A DNA stretch of 64,000 nt from Myxocyprinus asiaticus (GCF_019703515.2 NC_059356.1:27643197-27707196); one strand, 5' to 3'; counted from the stretch's first letter, positions 24,815 to 37,575 are shown. Notes: generated by a model not told the origin, from the sequence alone. Program-made: numbers and translations.

Positions 24815-25259
24815 CCACACCAACTGTGTCTCCAGATATACAAGACTGTCACAAGCACTTGGATTCATGAGAGTGGATATGTGGAAAAACCCTCCGGAAA
24901 ATGAGGAAACTCAAAATTTCCCAAGATTTCTCCAAGGACTCATGCTACCTGTGCATATTTTTAAATTATGATAAAGTCAATGTTTTACAGTGTGATTCAG
25001 ATGGGATTCTGTGTCAGTCCTACAGAGTCATACAGGTGGACTATTTTGTACAGTGAGCAGCAGGAACTTGGTGAAAAGTTTTAAAGTATATTTTAGTATA
25101 TCTTCTGTTTTGTGAATACTTGTATATTTGTACATGTTCTGTATTTTACTGATTTTGTAAGTGGAGTGAACTGTGTTCATTTATAATGGTAAATATAAAG
25201 CTAAATATTTGACTTATGTGAAAATGAGCTGAAAACTTTATGGATGGAACAAATACTAA

Positions 25260-25265
25260 AATAAA
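25260..25265 (+). terminator. Poly(A) signal of the PPxY gene
   Basis: AATAAA about 450 bases after the stop, followed by a T/G-rich stretch (TTGTTGTGG). Confidence 0.6.
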
Positions 25266-25362
25266 ATTGTTGTGGAAATACTGACTCTTTATAATCAATT
25301 CAATATGTGCATCTCTTGAAAGTTCTCAGTCTCATATTAAAGCATTGCATCCCTGAATATTG

Positions 25363-25518
25363 TTAACCTTTTCATGAGTAGGGTCTAAATTCCTCTGCCA
25401 TGCCCCCTGGAGTGACTAATTTTTGCACATGACACTGCATGACTTATAGCTGTTAAAAACAAATGAACAAATAATAACAGCAGTCCGGTTTGCATATGCA
25501 CTGTTTGACATCTCAGAT

Positions 25519-25566
<48 letters not shown>

Positions 25567-26231
25567 AAGCGCTAATGTAAACAGACTTAGCTGCGTGCAT
25601 CGGATAATCACGCTCGATCAGCATGTTTTCACTGTGAGTATACAAGTTTTGAACTGTTATCATGGTGCTTTTGTAATAGTTTGGCTGTCTATTTCAGAAA
25701 ATCAAATGTATTATATGCCTGAAAAGACTGTTTGAGTTGCTGTTTGTTTGAATGAAAACCACATCTGCACCTAAGCAGACGTGGCTGCGTGCATGGGAAG
25801 ATCGCATTTAGATATTATGGCTGTGCATATACAAACTGTGAACTGTTATCGTGGTACTTTGGTGACAATTAGGCTGTTTGTTACATAAAATAAACATATT
25901 ATGTGCTTGAAAAGACTCTTTGAGAAGCTGTTTGCTTGACGAATGGCAGCCGCTACTAATGTTAACAAATGGCAGCACGCATCGGAGGAAGCATGGTCAT
26001 GGTACTTTGGTGACGATTTGGATGTATATAAAATAAACTTATTCTGTGGTTTAAAAGACTGTATGAGTATCTGTTTGAGCGAATATAAATTACAGACCTT
26101 TGACCAGCGCAGCCTGTGTCTGCGTAAAAGCTGATTTGAATCTGGCAGCTTGTAATGTAATTGGCTGTTGCAGAAACACATATGTGTGACGCTACTCTGC
26201 GGAGCCCAGTTATTACGTATGGAAGGGTTAA
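25363..26231. mobile_element. TTAA-ended element with three tandem sub-repeats
   Basis: The ends TTAACCTTTTCATGAGTAGG and (reverse complement of the right end) TTAACCCTTCCATACGTAAT form inverted repeats bounded by TTAA. Inside lie a GT microsatellite (25519-25562) and three diverged direct repeats at 25581-25756, 25775-25944 and 25945-26084. Each carries GCTGCGTGCAT or GCACGCAT, then ATCRTGGT, then AAAAGACT..TTTGAG. It is non-coding. Confidence 0.65.
25519..25562. repeat. (GT)n microsatellite
   Basis: About 22 GT units. Confidence 0.95.
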
Positions 26232-26317
26232 ATATTGACCAGAGATGCTATTAAAAATATTTGTAGTAATAAGCCATCTTTCTCAACTGTCTGAGAGGTC
26301 GCTGTTCATCGGTCAAC

Positions 26318-26390
26318 ATGCCAATCTCACCCCCACTCTCACCTGCACTCTCAAAGGCCAAAGTCCTGTGCTGCTGTTACAACAGACGAG
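26318..26390 (+). CDS. Possible short first coding exon, gene unknown
   Basis: ATG at 26318 opens MPISPPLSPALSKAKVLCCC followed by YNRRG and a good donor GAG|GTGAGC at 26391. The sequence is unique rather than repetitive and is proline/serine-rich, then cysteine-rich. No downstream exon of matching phase could be recognised on the + strand within the window, and I do not know this N-terminus. It may be the first exon of a gene with distant exons, a non-coding RNA exon, or chance. Confidence 0.25.
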
Positions 26391-26734
26391 GTGAGCACTG
26401 TTTCAAAGCTCCACCTCCTGCATTACGACTGTGTGAGTTAGTCATTGTCCTCACTATCCTAGTCACTGTGACATAAGCCTACATCGGACATGTAATCTCC
26501 ACAGGATACATTTACACAGAGCTACAAAGTTCACATAGGCCTAAAAAAGGAACCAAGTTGGTAAAAGCATCACATACAGTACATGTATGGTGCTTTCACA
26601 GGTTTATTTTAAGTTATTTGTAGAAAATCTGCTTTTGGGTTTCCTTTCTGTTATTATGGACTTCATGGGGTGTTGTTCATATTAAAGCTATTTGTGCATT
26701 CACAATAATATATACAAACACAATCACATACAGA

Positions 26735-27575
26735 GGCCCCCAGAATGTATTATTTTTTTTTCCTCATTAAAAAAGTTTTACTCCTAAAGAAATTAATTGC
26801 AATTTTGAAACATATGTATATAATCATAAACACTCACATGAGATGAAGACTTTGGTCATATTAGTACCCTTATAAAAGCTACACTATATGGCCAAAGGTT
26901 TGTGGACACCATATGTGCTTGATGAACATTTGATTTTAAAACCTTAGGCATCAGTTTCCCCCTTTGCTGTAATAACAGCTTCCACTCTTTTGGGAAGGCT
27001 TTCCACTATACTGTATGTAGTAACATGGCTGCAGGGATTTGCTCTCATTCAGACACAAGGCTATCAGTGAGGTCAGGAACTGATGTTGGTCGATGGGGCC
27101 TGACTTACAGTTGCTGTAACAGTTTAACCCCAAATGTGATCAGTGGGGTTCAGGTCTGGGCTTAGTGCAGGCCAGTCAATTTCTTCCACGCCAGACATGG
27201 TAAACCATTTCTTTATGGACCTCACTTTGTTCACAGGGGCATTGTCATGCTGAAACAGAAAGGGGCTATCCCCAAACAGTTGCCACAAATTTGGAAGCAC
27301 ACAAAGCCCAAGCCATTACATAAAGAAACATTAAGATTTTTCTTTACTGGATTTAATGGAGTAACCAAATTCATTAATTAGAAGAGGGTGTCCACAAACT
27401 TTTGGCCATATAGTGTATTTTATTCTACATGTAGCATGTCCCCTCATGGGGCTGCCATGTTAGGATCTTAAGTGATTACTATTGTGTTTGAATGATGCTG
27501 CATCCGTGCCCCTAGGGGTCAGTGAGTCAAGTCCAAGCCGATATGAACAAAAACGTACTGAGTGCACCTTTAGGC
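26735..27575 (+). mobile_element. Non-autonomous element, related to 63035-63894, split by a Tc1 MITE
   Basis: The left part (CCTCATTAAAAAAGTTTTAC, AATTGCAATTTTGAAACATA, CCTTATAAAAGCT) and right part (TTTTATTCTACATG, CCCCTCATGGGG, CATGTTAGGATC, GTGCCCCTAGGGGTCAGTGA, ACTGAGTGCACCTTTA) match the two ends of the element at 63035. About 540 bases of its middle are deleted, and a Tc1 MITE is inserted at a TA. Confidence 0.75.
26882..27415. mobile_element. Tc1/mariner MITE with TA duplication
   Basis: 534 bases with terminal repeats CACTATATGGCCAAAGGTTT and AAACTTTTGGCCATATAGTG, flanked on both sides by TA (26880-26881 and 27416-27417). It is non-coding. Confidence 0.88.
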
Positions 27576-27680
27576 TACACTTAGGCTGCTTCCGAAACTA
27601 GGAAAATGCTGCCTTTGGAGGCTGTATACAGAGTCAGGATAAAAATAATGTGCTTTTCAAACTGTTCGGAGACTAGTTTC

Positions 27681-28958
27681 ACTGTTAAAGACTTTTTCGT
27701 CAAAAAGGGTAAAGTGTTGCCAGCATGTTACTGTAAAATTTACGGTGTTTTGCTGTTGCTGAAATTAACAGCTAGATACTGTTTTTACAGCTACAGTATA
27801 CAAATGTAATTTAGCAGCATATAGCTGTCAAATTACATACTATCTACTGTTGTTGAAATTAACAGATAAGTTCCCAGCATGCACTGCGGCATGAAGAAAT
27901 GACTTAGATTTTTTACTATTTACTGGTTTATTTTGACATTGTTTTTGTTACAGTCTAAGTTACTTGTATTTTAATGTTCAGCTTTTACTTTTTTACGTAA
28001 AAGTACAATATGTTTGTTAATTGTCACCATTGTTGCATTTTGTGTCTTGTCAACTTTTGTTATGCTGTAAGTTCAAAAACATCAAATACTCAACTTGCTG
28101 ATATCATATTGCTGAAATATCCTTTACTGTTTTTGCTTTAATGTTTTTATGTGTAATGCAATCACTATTGCCACATATAGTGCCATTCGCAAGGTAAGAT
28201 CACACATTCAGGCTGAAATTAGATTTTGTTTTCCAAGTAGCACAGTGCAACAACTTGTGTTTTACTTTAACATAAATTGACTGGCTAGAAAAACATAATA
28301 TAATATTAAAGAAGGTCCAAGATACCAGCTCAGGAGAACACTAATCACCATAATGGCGAATTAAATCAAAACACAACTATAGATAACAAAACATCAACAC
28401 TAATTAAACTAAAACTTCTATTAAGTCTGAATAAAAACTTTTTTTTTTTAATGTATTTTTTATTTTATTTTACAGTTTTTGTAGCCCCAAATTTAGTTTT
28501 GCATTACCAAAGCATACATACTTATTCAAGCGCAAAGGCTTACGGGTATTTCTCTTGGTGGTGTTATTTTACAATTTAATATGTACATTGCTTCAAAGCT
28601 TGATTTTTAAAATTTTTTATTTGACTTCTCATTAGACAGAAGTGAAGGCTGATGTGAGATGATAAAGAACAGAGGAGTTAGTCAGAAACATCATGAACAC
28701 TAACCATATGCCACAAACTAGAATTTTCATTGGGGGTTTTAAAATATATGTTTCAAAATGTCACTAGCTTTCGCCAAGATGATATCATGATTTTAAATGT
28801 TCATTTTCCCCTAATGCCTTGCACACAACAGCTATTTACTGTAAAACTAGTTAGTTAACAGTGAGCCTGCTCTTGATCTCCCAGTATGCAACATTTTTAA
28901 CAGCAAACTATTGTACTTAAGAATCACAGTAGATTGCTGTAAATTTACAGCAATTATT
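27681..28958 (+). mobile_element. DNA element, arm A of an inverted pair
   Basis: About 1.28 kb homologous to the reverse complement of 30760-32168. Landmarks are TGCCAGCATGTTACTGTAAA, CCCAGCATGCACTGCGGCAT, a CAAGTAGCACAGTGCAACAA block and, at the end, CAGTAGATTGCTGTAAATTT. The sub-terminal TTTACAG/CTGTAAA motifs are typical of a fish repeat family. It is non-coding. Confidence 0.7.
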
Positions 28959-30759
28959 CAAAACATCTGTCAGTTAAGCCTTTAACTGATTAGGCAGCAA
29001 AGCAGCAAATCAGCTGTTTTCAGATGCAGCCTTAAAATGCAAGTGAAATGCATATATATATTATTATTATTATTGTTATTATTATTTTTTTATTTTTATT
29101 TTTTCAAGATAGCACAAGCACTCTTTTCAAGCAAAATACATTTCTGTTATAAAACAATATATATTGCTCAAATGAAGACCAAAATAATTATGTTACTGTA
29201 CATGTTCAACATTAGTGGATCATGTCCAACTTGAGGGGAACTGACTTCATAGTTCATTCATGCAATAACAATGAGCTTGGGGACCAGTTGGTTCAAATGC
29301 CAATGGGTTTAACATCTTGTTATCGAATGCAATGGCATTTATAATTTTTAAGTGTGGCTAAAGTGTCCAAATACTTTTTGGGTCTTTAACTTTAGGTGTA
29401 GTGCTTTCTGTAAAACTTTGTGGGGTCATTCAGACAGCATATCTTGTGAAAATACAAACACATTGTCCAAAAAAAAAATTTGAGAGAAAAAAATCAATTT
29501 ATTTAATATTTTATCCACATTCAAAAGACTGTTATGATGAGAGGAATGTCTCAGAACACCTCTTGACATTGTGCTCGGACGACCCATTTTTGCCTCCATC
29601 TTTACTTCATTTCACACACATCAGGTGATCTAAGAGAAATTTAAAGAATGGATTAATGTTATAAAAGAAGTGTCTTGGCTGTAAATATGCAATGTAATGA
29701 AGGATGTAATGGAATGTTTACCAGTACAAAGTTCAGCATTGCGACTGTCCTTGTACATCAAGTCTTAAATCAGTGGAAAAAAGAATAAAACACGCCCATG
29801 TCATCTTAAACAATGTAATAAGACATAGGTTCTATGACTTACAGGCTATATTCTCAGAAATGACATCAATGGACTGTCATAAAGCGAAGAGTGAAATGAG
29901 ATTTACTGTATGTCCAACAGAAACACGTTAAAAACGTCCTCCATAAAATTATCTTTTTGCTCCTTTTCCCCCATTTGCTCTTCTTCTTTTTTCTCCATTT
30001 TCTCTTGTTGTGTTCATGCCCTCTCTCTTGCTTTCTGCTACTTGAGCTGTTTTCTCAGAGTCATCAGGTCATTATAAAGCAACTTGACCTCCAGTACAGA
30101 GAATGACTGGTTCCCTATCTTTACAAATACTGTCTGTTTCAACCGTACCTACACAGTACTAAAGCCATTCACCCTTTCACTTTGTTGTGCCTGGCAAGGG
30201 ACTCCTTCATTTGTTGTATGGCCCCTTTACTGGAATCTTTGATTGGGATCTGAGCTGGAGCGGGCATTCACCTCCACACGTGAAGAAAAGCAAGATATTG
30301 CATGTTAAAGAAGGGAGTGGTGGCAGTATCCATAAATAACGGTTGTAAATAGAGGTCAGGAGGTATGAAATACTATGTAAAACACCACTATAGTAGTGAC
30401 TATATGGACATGCAACATGCATGAAGGTAATTTTCACCGGAAAAAAAAACCGAACTGTTACGGGAATTTGATTGTGCAATATAGTGCATGTTTTTATTTT
30501 TTCCACATTCATATTTTTGCATTGATAAAAAGGGACTTGCAATATTTTACTCATTAAAACACATACAGTTGAATAAGTCAACTGGAAAGCCAAGCAATTT
30601 CCTTCAAAGACTGAAGAAGTAGCCTTTTCAAGATTAACTGCAAGACTCCAAATAATAACGTTTTATGATGATAATAAATGTGTTATTACTGAAAAACAAA
30701 AACATTGATAGCAAAGATCATATTTGAAGAAGGACATGGTCAAGACAGAATCAAGGGCT
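28959..30759. other. Spacer between the inverted element pair
   Basis: AT-rich, with an ATT microsatellite (29060-29090) and a Tc1 MITE end at 29341-29383. A 128-codon open frame on the minus strand (30593-30207) has no recognisable domain and no splice or start context; I do not call it. No gene seen. Confidence 0.5.
29341..29383. mobile_element. Tc1 MITE right-end fragment
   Basis: Matches the right terminus of the element at 12306-12729 (AGTGTCCAAATACTTTTTGG). Confidence 0.65.
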
Positions 30760-32168
30760 ACACTGTAAAAAATTGCTGTAAATTTACGGCCAAATTCCTA
30801 CAGCAATCTACTGTGATTCTTAAATAAAGTAGTTTGCTGTTAAAAATGTTGCATTCTGGGAGATCAAGAGCAGGCTCACTGTGAAGTAACTAGTTTTACG
30901 GTAAATAGCTGTTCTGTGCAAGGCATTAGGGGAATATGAACATTTAAAATCATGATATCATTTTGGTGAAAGCTATAGTGACATTTTGAAACGTATATTT
31001 TAACCCCCCCCATGAAAATTTTAGTTTGTGGAACATGGTTAATGTTCATGATGTTTCTGACCAACTCCTCTGTTCTTTATCATCTCACATCAGCCTTCAC
31101 TTGTCTGTCTAATGAGAAGTCAAATAATAAAACATTTTTTTTTTTGCCAGGATTGAACAGTGTATTTTTTTTATGAAAAACAAAAAACAAAACTACAACC
31201 ATCTGTACACAGTAAAGTAACAGTATAGCACTGCATTGTGGGTTATAATGGTGAAATACCCATAAGCCTTTGCACTTGAATAAGTATGTATGCTTTGGCA
31301 TGGTTAAAAAAAAAAAAAAAAAAAAAAACAAACAAAAAAAAACACGTACAAAATTATTTGTTCAGACTTTATAGAAGTCTTAGTTTAATTAGTGTTGATG
31401 TTTTGTTATCTATAGTTGTGTTTTGATTGAAGTCACCATTATGGTGATTAGTGTTCTCTTGAGCTGGCACCTTGGACCTTCTTTATTATTATATTTTGTT
31501 CTTCCAGCCAGTCAATTTATGTTAAAGTAAAAGACAAGTTGTTGCACTGTGCTACTTGGAAAACAAAACCTAAGGGTAGCCTGAATGTCTGATCCTACCT
31601 TGCAAATGGTGCTATGTGTGGCAATAGTGATGCATTATACATAAAAGCAAAAACAATAAAGGATATTTCAACAAAATGTTATCAACAAATTGAATGTTTG
31701 ATGTTTTTGATGATCTTACAGCATAACTCAAGTTTGATGAAGTTACAGCATAACATGAGTTGTTATCAAGACACACAGATATCAACTCTCAGCATACAAA
31801 ATGCAACAATGGTGACAATTAGCAAACATACTTTTATGTAAATGAGTAAGAGCTGAACATTAAAATACAAGTAACTTAGACTACAACAAAAACAACGTCA
31901 AAATAAACTAGTACATATTAAAAAATCAAAGTAATTTCTTCATGCCGCAGTGCATGCTGGGAACATAGCTGTAAATTTCAACAACAGTAGATAGTATGTA
32001 ATTTGACAGCTATATGCTGCTAAATTACATTTGTATACTGTAGCTGTAAAAACAGTATATAGCTGTTAATTTCAGCAACAGCAAGACACCGTTAATTTTA
32101 CAGTAACATGCTGGCAACCCTGCTGCCAGTTCTTTACTGTTTTTTGACAGGAAAATCTTTAAGAGTGT
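30760..32168 (-). mobile_element. DNA element, arm B of an inverted pair
   Basis: About 1.41 kb, the inverted copy of arm A. The ends ACACTGTAAAAAATTGCTG and (reverse complement) ACACTCTTAAAGATTTTCC share the terminal ACACT and similar A/T-rich continuations. It is more complete than arm A at both ends. No clear target duplication and no coding sequence. Confidence 0.7.
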
Positions 32169-32421
32169 AGGGTTGGGTGAGGTTGGATGTTGAGGATTGA
32201 TTTTATTACTGAATGAAAGTGATGAATATCACACAGTTATATTTCCAATAACCTCTCTCAGATTTAGAGTTGTGTTGTTCATATGTGACCTACATTCAGC
32301 CCATGTTGTGACATTTTTGTGAGATAAATTCTGCCCTCTTGTGGTCAAACTGATAAAAGTCAGCTGCATGAGAAACAATAGGACAGAACCATTTGACTGG
32401 ACTGTAGAAATGCATTCACTG

Positions 32422-34185
32422 CAGTGTTATTATAGTTAACGAAAACTAAAACTAAAACTAACTAAAATAATTTTCGTTAACTAAAATAAAAACTTAAATT
32501 ATTGGAAAAAACTGAAACTAAACTGAAATACTTTTTCATAATTCCATAAATAACTAAAATAAAAATAAAAATGATCTTGAATACATTTTAGTTTTAGTTT
32601 TTGATGTAATAGGGTTAATATGGTCAAAGTGGGACTCTTTTGGAAATTGTACTTTTCTTGACACTGAATTATTATCCAAACGCCACATAACCTAAGATTA
32701 TACCTTTGAAAAAAGCTTAGGATGTCTTCTACCTTTGTCAAAAGCAAAAATTAAGAAATATTCAATACTGGGAAGTAGAACTTTTGAAGACCCTCTTTTG
32801 ATCAAATACAATATTTTTTTTAACAGCACTGATAAAGTGGGACAGAGGAAAAATTATTTTCTAGAAAAGTATTTGGAATTCATTTCTATATTTTCTAATA
32901 CACTTTCACAACATTAAGTTAACATTAAGTTTATTTATTTTTGTATAACCTTAACAAGATTTACATAATTTTCTTTACCATTGCTTTTCCCATCAGTGGT
33001 GATGAAATGAGCTCTGCCACACATCCCAAAGTAAAATAATCTATATAAACCTTAAAAAGATAAAGGTATAGTTCATCTTAAAATGAAAGGTGTCTTATCA
33101 TTTACTCACCCCTTACCTGCTGAACATAATTGAAAGTTTTAAGAAGAATATTTCAGCTCTGTAGGTCCATACAATGCAAGTCAACGGGGTCCAAAACTTT
33201 GAAGCTCCAGAAAGCACATAAAGGCAGCATAAAAGTCATAAGTGGTTTAATCCATGTCTTTTGAAGTAATCTAATCTGTTTTGGGTGAGAACAGACCAAA
33301 ATGTAACTCCTTTTCAAAGGAACGATCATGATTTCAAGCTGGATTACACATATAGTCTGCAGAGTGCTAGATGGCGCTGGGAAATACAATCGAGCTTGAA
33401 ATCATGATTGCCAAGAAGACAGCTGATGTCAAGATTTACAGTAAAAAAGGACTTACATATTGATCTGTTTCTCACCCACACCTATCATAGTATTTAACCA
33501 CTGGAGTTGTAAGCATTACGTTTACGCCACCTTTATGTGCTTTTTGGAGCTTCAAAGTTTTGGGCTCTATTGACATGCATTGTATGGACCTACAGAGTTG
33601 AAATCTTCTAAAAATCTTTGTGCTCAGCAGAAGTAAGAAAGCTCAACAACTGAGATATCATGAGGGTGAGTAAATGATTAGAAAATTTTCATTTTTGGGT
33701 GAACTATCCCTTTAATTGTTTACTCCCCAAAGATTAGTTTAGTAATGGTTTATAATCATTTAAGGAAATACATATGGATATACTGTGTATCAAGCGCAAA
33801 TGTCCTTTGTCACTTTACCCATATTCATCCTGTATTATAGATTTGCAACATTTACATTCCACATTAAACATGAAAATACCACTAGATAGAGGTAACACAC
33901 GACTGCCATGAGAATTGAAATGATATTAGACTTTTTAAATTACACCAGTAAACACAGCTTTGGCAGCCATAAAAAAAAAAAATAATATTAAAACTAAAAT
34001 GAAAACTAAATAAACTGAAACTACAATTCACTGAGAAAAGGTAAATTAAACTAACAGACAAACTGTGAAAACTAACGAAAACCAAACTAATTTGTAATGA
34101 CAAACTGAATATAAAATAGCAATAAAAACTAAATAAAAAAAAACAAATAAAAAAAATCTAATAATACTAATTCAGTGTTGACAGT
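32422..34185. mobile_element. AT-rich element of (AACTAAAA) type, split by a MITE
   Basis: The left end (CAGTGTTATTATAGTTAACG) is followed by AACTAAAACTAAAACTAACT repeats, and the right end has AACTAAAATGAAAACTAAAT repeats and ends CTAATTCAGTGTTGAC. A long-class TTAA MITE (33060-33715) sits inside. The repeats at both ends are in direct orientation, so two adjacent copies are also possible. Confidence 0.5.
33060..33715 (+). mobile_element. TTAA-family foldback MITE (long class)
   Basis: From TAAAGGTATAGTTCATC to GGGTGAACTATCCCTTTAA with mirrored arms. The left arm carries extra sequence (AGATGGCGCTGGGAAATACA) not seen in the other copies. Confidence 0.8.
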
Positions 34186-34802
34186 ATTAGATCATGAACT
34201 AAAAACTTGCTTTTGGCGCCACTCTGGACTGTTCACCCGGAAACTGGAGCTCACACGTGCCCTTCAGCCTCTGGGGGCAGTGCTTCGAATTGCGGGAAGC
34301 ACAGACACCTAGTTTATCTCAAGAACTGTCGACCTACTGTCTTCGAATTTGCAGTCTCATCGAGATAAGTCTGGCTACACCACAACAATTGCTAAATCAA
34401 CATAGACATCCTGTATATTTCTTAAAACCAGTGTGCCCGCAACTATTGAAAATGTACAAAAACACATTTACTCAAATGCCCTAATTGGCTCAGGTGATCA
34501 AAGATAATTAAAAACAATAACAATCTATAGTCCTTGACTTAGGTCATATTTAGGCTGGTATAAGTGATTGACTCTATAAATTGCAGAAGCTGATAATAAC
34601 ATACATTTTATGGCCCTGGTCACATCAGGTGCTAGTCTGTGTAGAAATAAAGACAGTAAAGTACATTCACTGCTGTTTCAACAATACAGTTAAACAAGTG
34701 AAGGGTGCATAAAATGCTTCAAGTTATATCTTAGATCGTCATTAACTGTCAGAACATAATAAAATGTTAATTTATTTTTATAGCCATGCAATAAGTCATT
34801 AA
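34186..34802. other. Unassigned stretch
   Basis: The block at 34210-34480 (TTTTGGCGCCACTCTGGACT, CTCTGGGGGCAGTGCTTCGA) is GC-richer and could be an old dispersed repeat. No gene was recognised. Confidence 0.3.
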
Positions 34803-37575
34803 TTTATTGACACTTTATTTCCCCAAACATTTTATTTCAGACATCGGGCAATTTACAGATTGTTTTTCAATCCATACACTGATTTTTTAAAGAGAAACAT
34901 GATGACTACATTTGCCTCTATCTTATACTCTACCATTATGTGATATGTAAAAAATGAGTAATATCAAAACTCAAATCCTGATTCCAACACCTTACACATA
35001 AATATAAATAATAAAAACCAATAAGCAATAGCTGCCAGTTTTCAAGCCAAATATTGGCATGAATGATAATCACTTAATATAAATTATCACTTGAAGAAAA
35101 TACATAATAAAAAAGTAGAGAGGGTTTGCCTTTAAGAAAAAGATATATAGTCATCAAAGAAGCATGCACAGCAATATGAATAAATACATTGTGATGTATG
35201 CAGACCAGAGAACGGCATTACACAGACACATGCAGTGACTACATTTTACACCAACAGTATCTTCATAGATCTTTATAAACAGGTCTCAAATGTCATGCTC
35301 TAGCACTGTACTTGTCTTCATTTCACATGTTCTTTTCTAAACAAGGGGTAAAAGCAATGTTTGGTCTCTCGAACCTTTCCAAATTATTGCCATATGTTTG
35401 TATGAGGATATGGAAATATATATTTGACTTAACTGGCTATGATGAGTTAAAAAAAAACAGCCGTCTGAAAAAAAATACATGACTGCATTCTGTCACTTTT
35501 TACACAGTACACTGTGAGGTAAGTATCTGTGTATCAAAATATAATTTCTATGCAATGCCTACTGTTTCTATTACTATACCCCTGTCAGTGTGCTCTCAGA
35601 GTCTCAATTTGACCACTTACATTTCAGTATATTCTGTCACTAGATGTAGACAAAATAGTGCTGTATTGTGGATGTTTAAGAAAAAAAAAAACTGTACAAA
35701 AGGTGACGTACCAATAGGAGCTCACACAAAATAGAGCCTTATAATAAAAATAGAATTCAGAGATGAAACACTGTCCAATCAGCCTACCACCCATACAAAT
35801 CTGTAAATACCTAATTTAGGATTGTGAAGAAAAACAAAATAATATTTAAATGGTGATGTGTGTAATTTATTTTAAATGATAAAGCACTTTTCCCAATCCC
35901 AGCTCAATATCCAGAGACAAATATAAGTAAGCCATTTGTAGGTTGATTCACCTGAAAAGTGTTTCATAAGTTCACTGGTTCATGTAGTCCTGGAGCGCAT
36001 TGAAGTTAATGGATTTTGCATGCTGTCCATAATGGAGGGGCTTGAACACGGAACTGGGCTTGAGCTCTGAGATGCCCCCCCCCCCCTTTCCCGACTATCT
36101 GACTAAAGAAACGAAGACAATTTTGAATATTAATTTCCAAAGGCGTTATAAAATATAAAGGTGGAGATGGGGAGGTGGAGGTATGCCACAAGAATTCAGC
36201 CTGGTCTTATTAAATTTAAGTGAACATTGCAATGTTTTTGCAAATCTGAAATTATGTGCTTCATTACACATTTGGCTGCAGTTTTTAAGTGAAATGTCCA
36301 ATGGGGGGCGCCAAAACCGAGCAAAATGAGGTTGCAATCAGACAAGGGTTTTAAGGTGAATTTTAGATGGAGGTTTTAATAAGTAAAACTTACCTCTCTA
36401 ACCTAAAACTTTACCCTAAATCTAACCAATAGTGTCACTAGATATACCGTAAAAATAAATGAGAGTTTAACAAAACGGACATCTTTACCCTTAACCAAAA
36501 CCTTACCCTTACCTAAAGTGTTTTAAATAAAATGTAAATTAAAATAAAGAAATACATTTACTGAAGCAACTTCATCATTTCATGTCGCTTCTATGCCACT
36601 TTCACTTTCGTGCGTCTTTGGCTGGTTTTGAACTGCAGTCATAGAGTTCAAAGTCCAACGCTATTTCAAGTGAGCTACCAAATAAGCTAACGGTGTAGGA
36701 ATAAGTGTGTATATGTAGTTGGGTCTGTAATACAAGTGTTAAAATGTATCGCTTTTTAAATCATGTGTTAAAGCAAAAGTGTTTTGATATCATAACATAG
36801 TGGGGGGTAAATAATAAAAAAAAACATGTTTTTATGAAGTCATAATCAGCAATTGTACTCGTGATTTATTTGACTGTATAAAAGGCACAGTTGTTGTAGC
36901 GCCTCTTGTGTTTATTTGACCAGGAAACTGCAGTGAAACGTAGAAAGCAGCACGTAAAAGTGTGTTTGCAAAATGTATATAGAGAAACGTTCATTCTATG
37001 AGACCAGGTTGGAAGAATTGTCAGTGAGGAAAGCAGCTGCTTATATATTCTTGAGATATCATTGGCTGGTCAAGATGAACAAGCTCCTCCCGAACTTACG
37101 TTTGGAATGTTTGTGTTCAGGGGGAGTGTTCTGGAAACATTTTTGAAACCAGCCATTATTTTGCAATTCCGTTCGTTGACAAAAATTACACACTTCACCT
37201 TTAATATATGTATCTCATTCTCATTATATATGTAATAATGATCTGTAATTCCAAATATGTGTTTAAACTGAAACTTTGAACTGAAACACTGCTTATACTG
37301 TAAATAAAAAGATAAGACTGTGGCTAAATTCTGGCACAATATTTAGTTGCACACCGAGGTTCTAAATTTTGTATCAGGATGTAGCCTTGTTAGAAAAGTG
37401 GAGGTGGTAACTCTGCACACTCACACATGCACTCATACAAGAGACAGATCTCTTTGACCAGTAACATAATCAGTGTCTACCTTTGGCACTAATGATATGA
37501 AACGGGTGGCACTATTTTTAAATCTCACATGAAAAAACCAATAGTTGCTATGATGAGCTCCATGATGGTTTATCT
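34803..37575 (-). other. Probable mpp2 3' UTR and downstream region
   Basis: From the mpp2 stop, minus-strand sequence runs to a cluster of three AATAAA signals (complement of TTTATT at 34803-34808, 34814-34819, 34831-34836). If used, the 3' UTR would be about 2.7 kb and include the transposon at 36196-37013. No other coding exon is visible. The end of the transcript is not determined by sequence alone. Confidence 0.4.
36196..37013. mobile_element. Non-autonomous DNA transposon
   Basis: Inverted ends AGCCTGGTCTTATTAAA and (reverse complement) CCAACCTGGTCTCATAGAA share CCTGGTCT. The interior has CTAACCTAAAACTTTACCC and CCTTAACCAAAACCTTACCC blocks and GTAGCGCCTCTTGTGTTTAT, as in dispersed cyprinid repeats. 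No ORF. Confidence 0.55.

Noticed and set aside
25581..26084. CRISPR-like array
   Set aside because: Three long diverged direct repeats within a transposon in vertebrate DNA; unit size and divergence do not fit CRISPR.
30207..30593. 128-codon minus-strand open frame
   Set aside because: No domain, no start context and no splice partners; AT-rich spacer between transposon arms.
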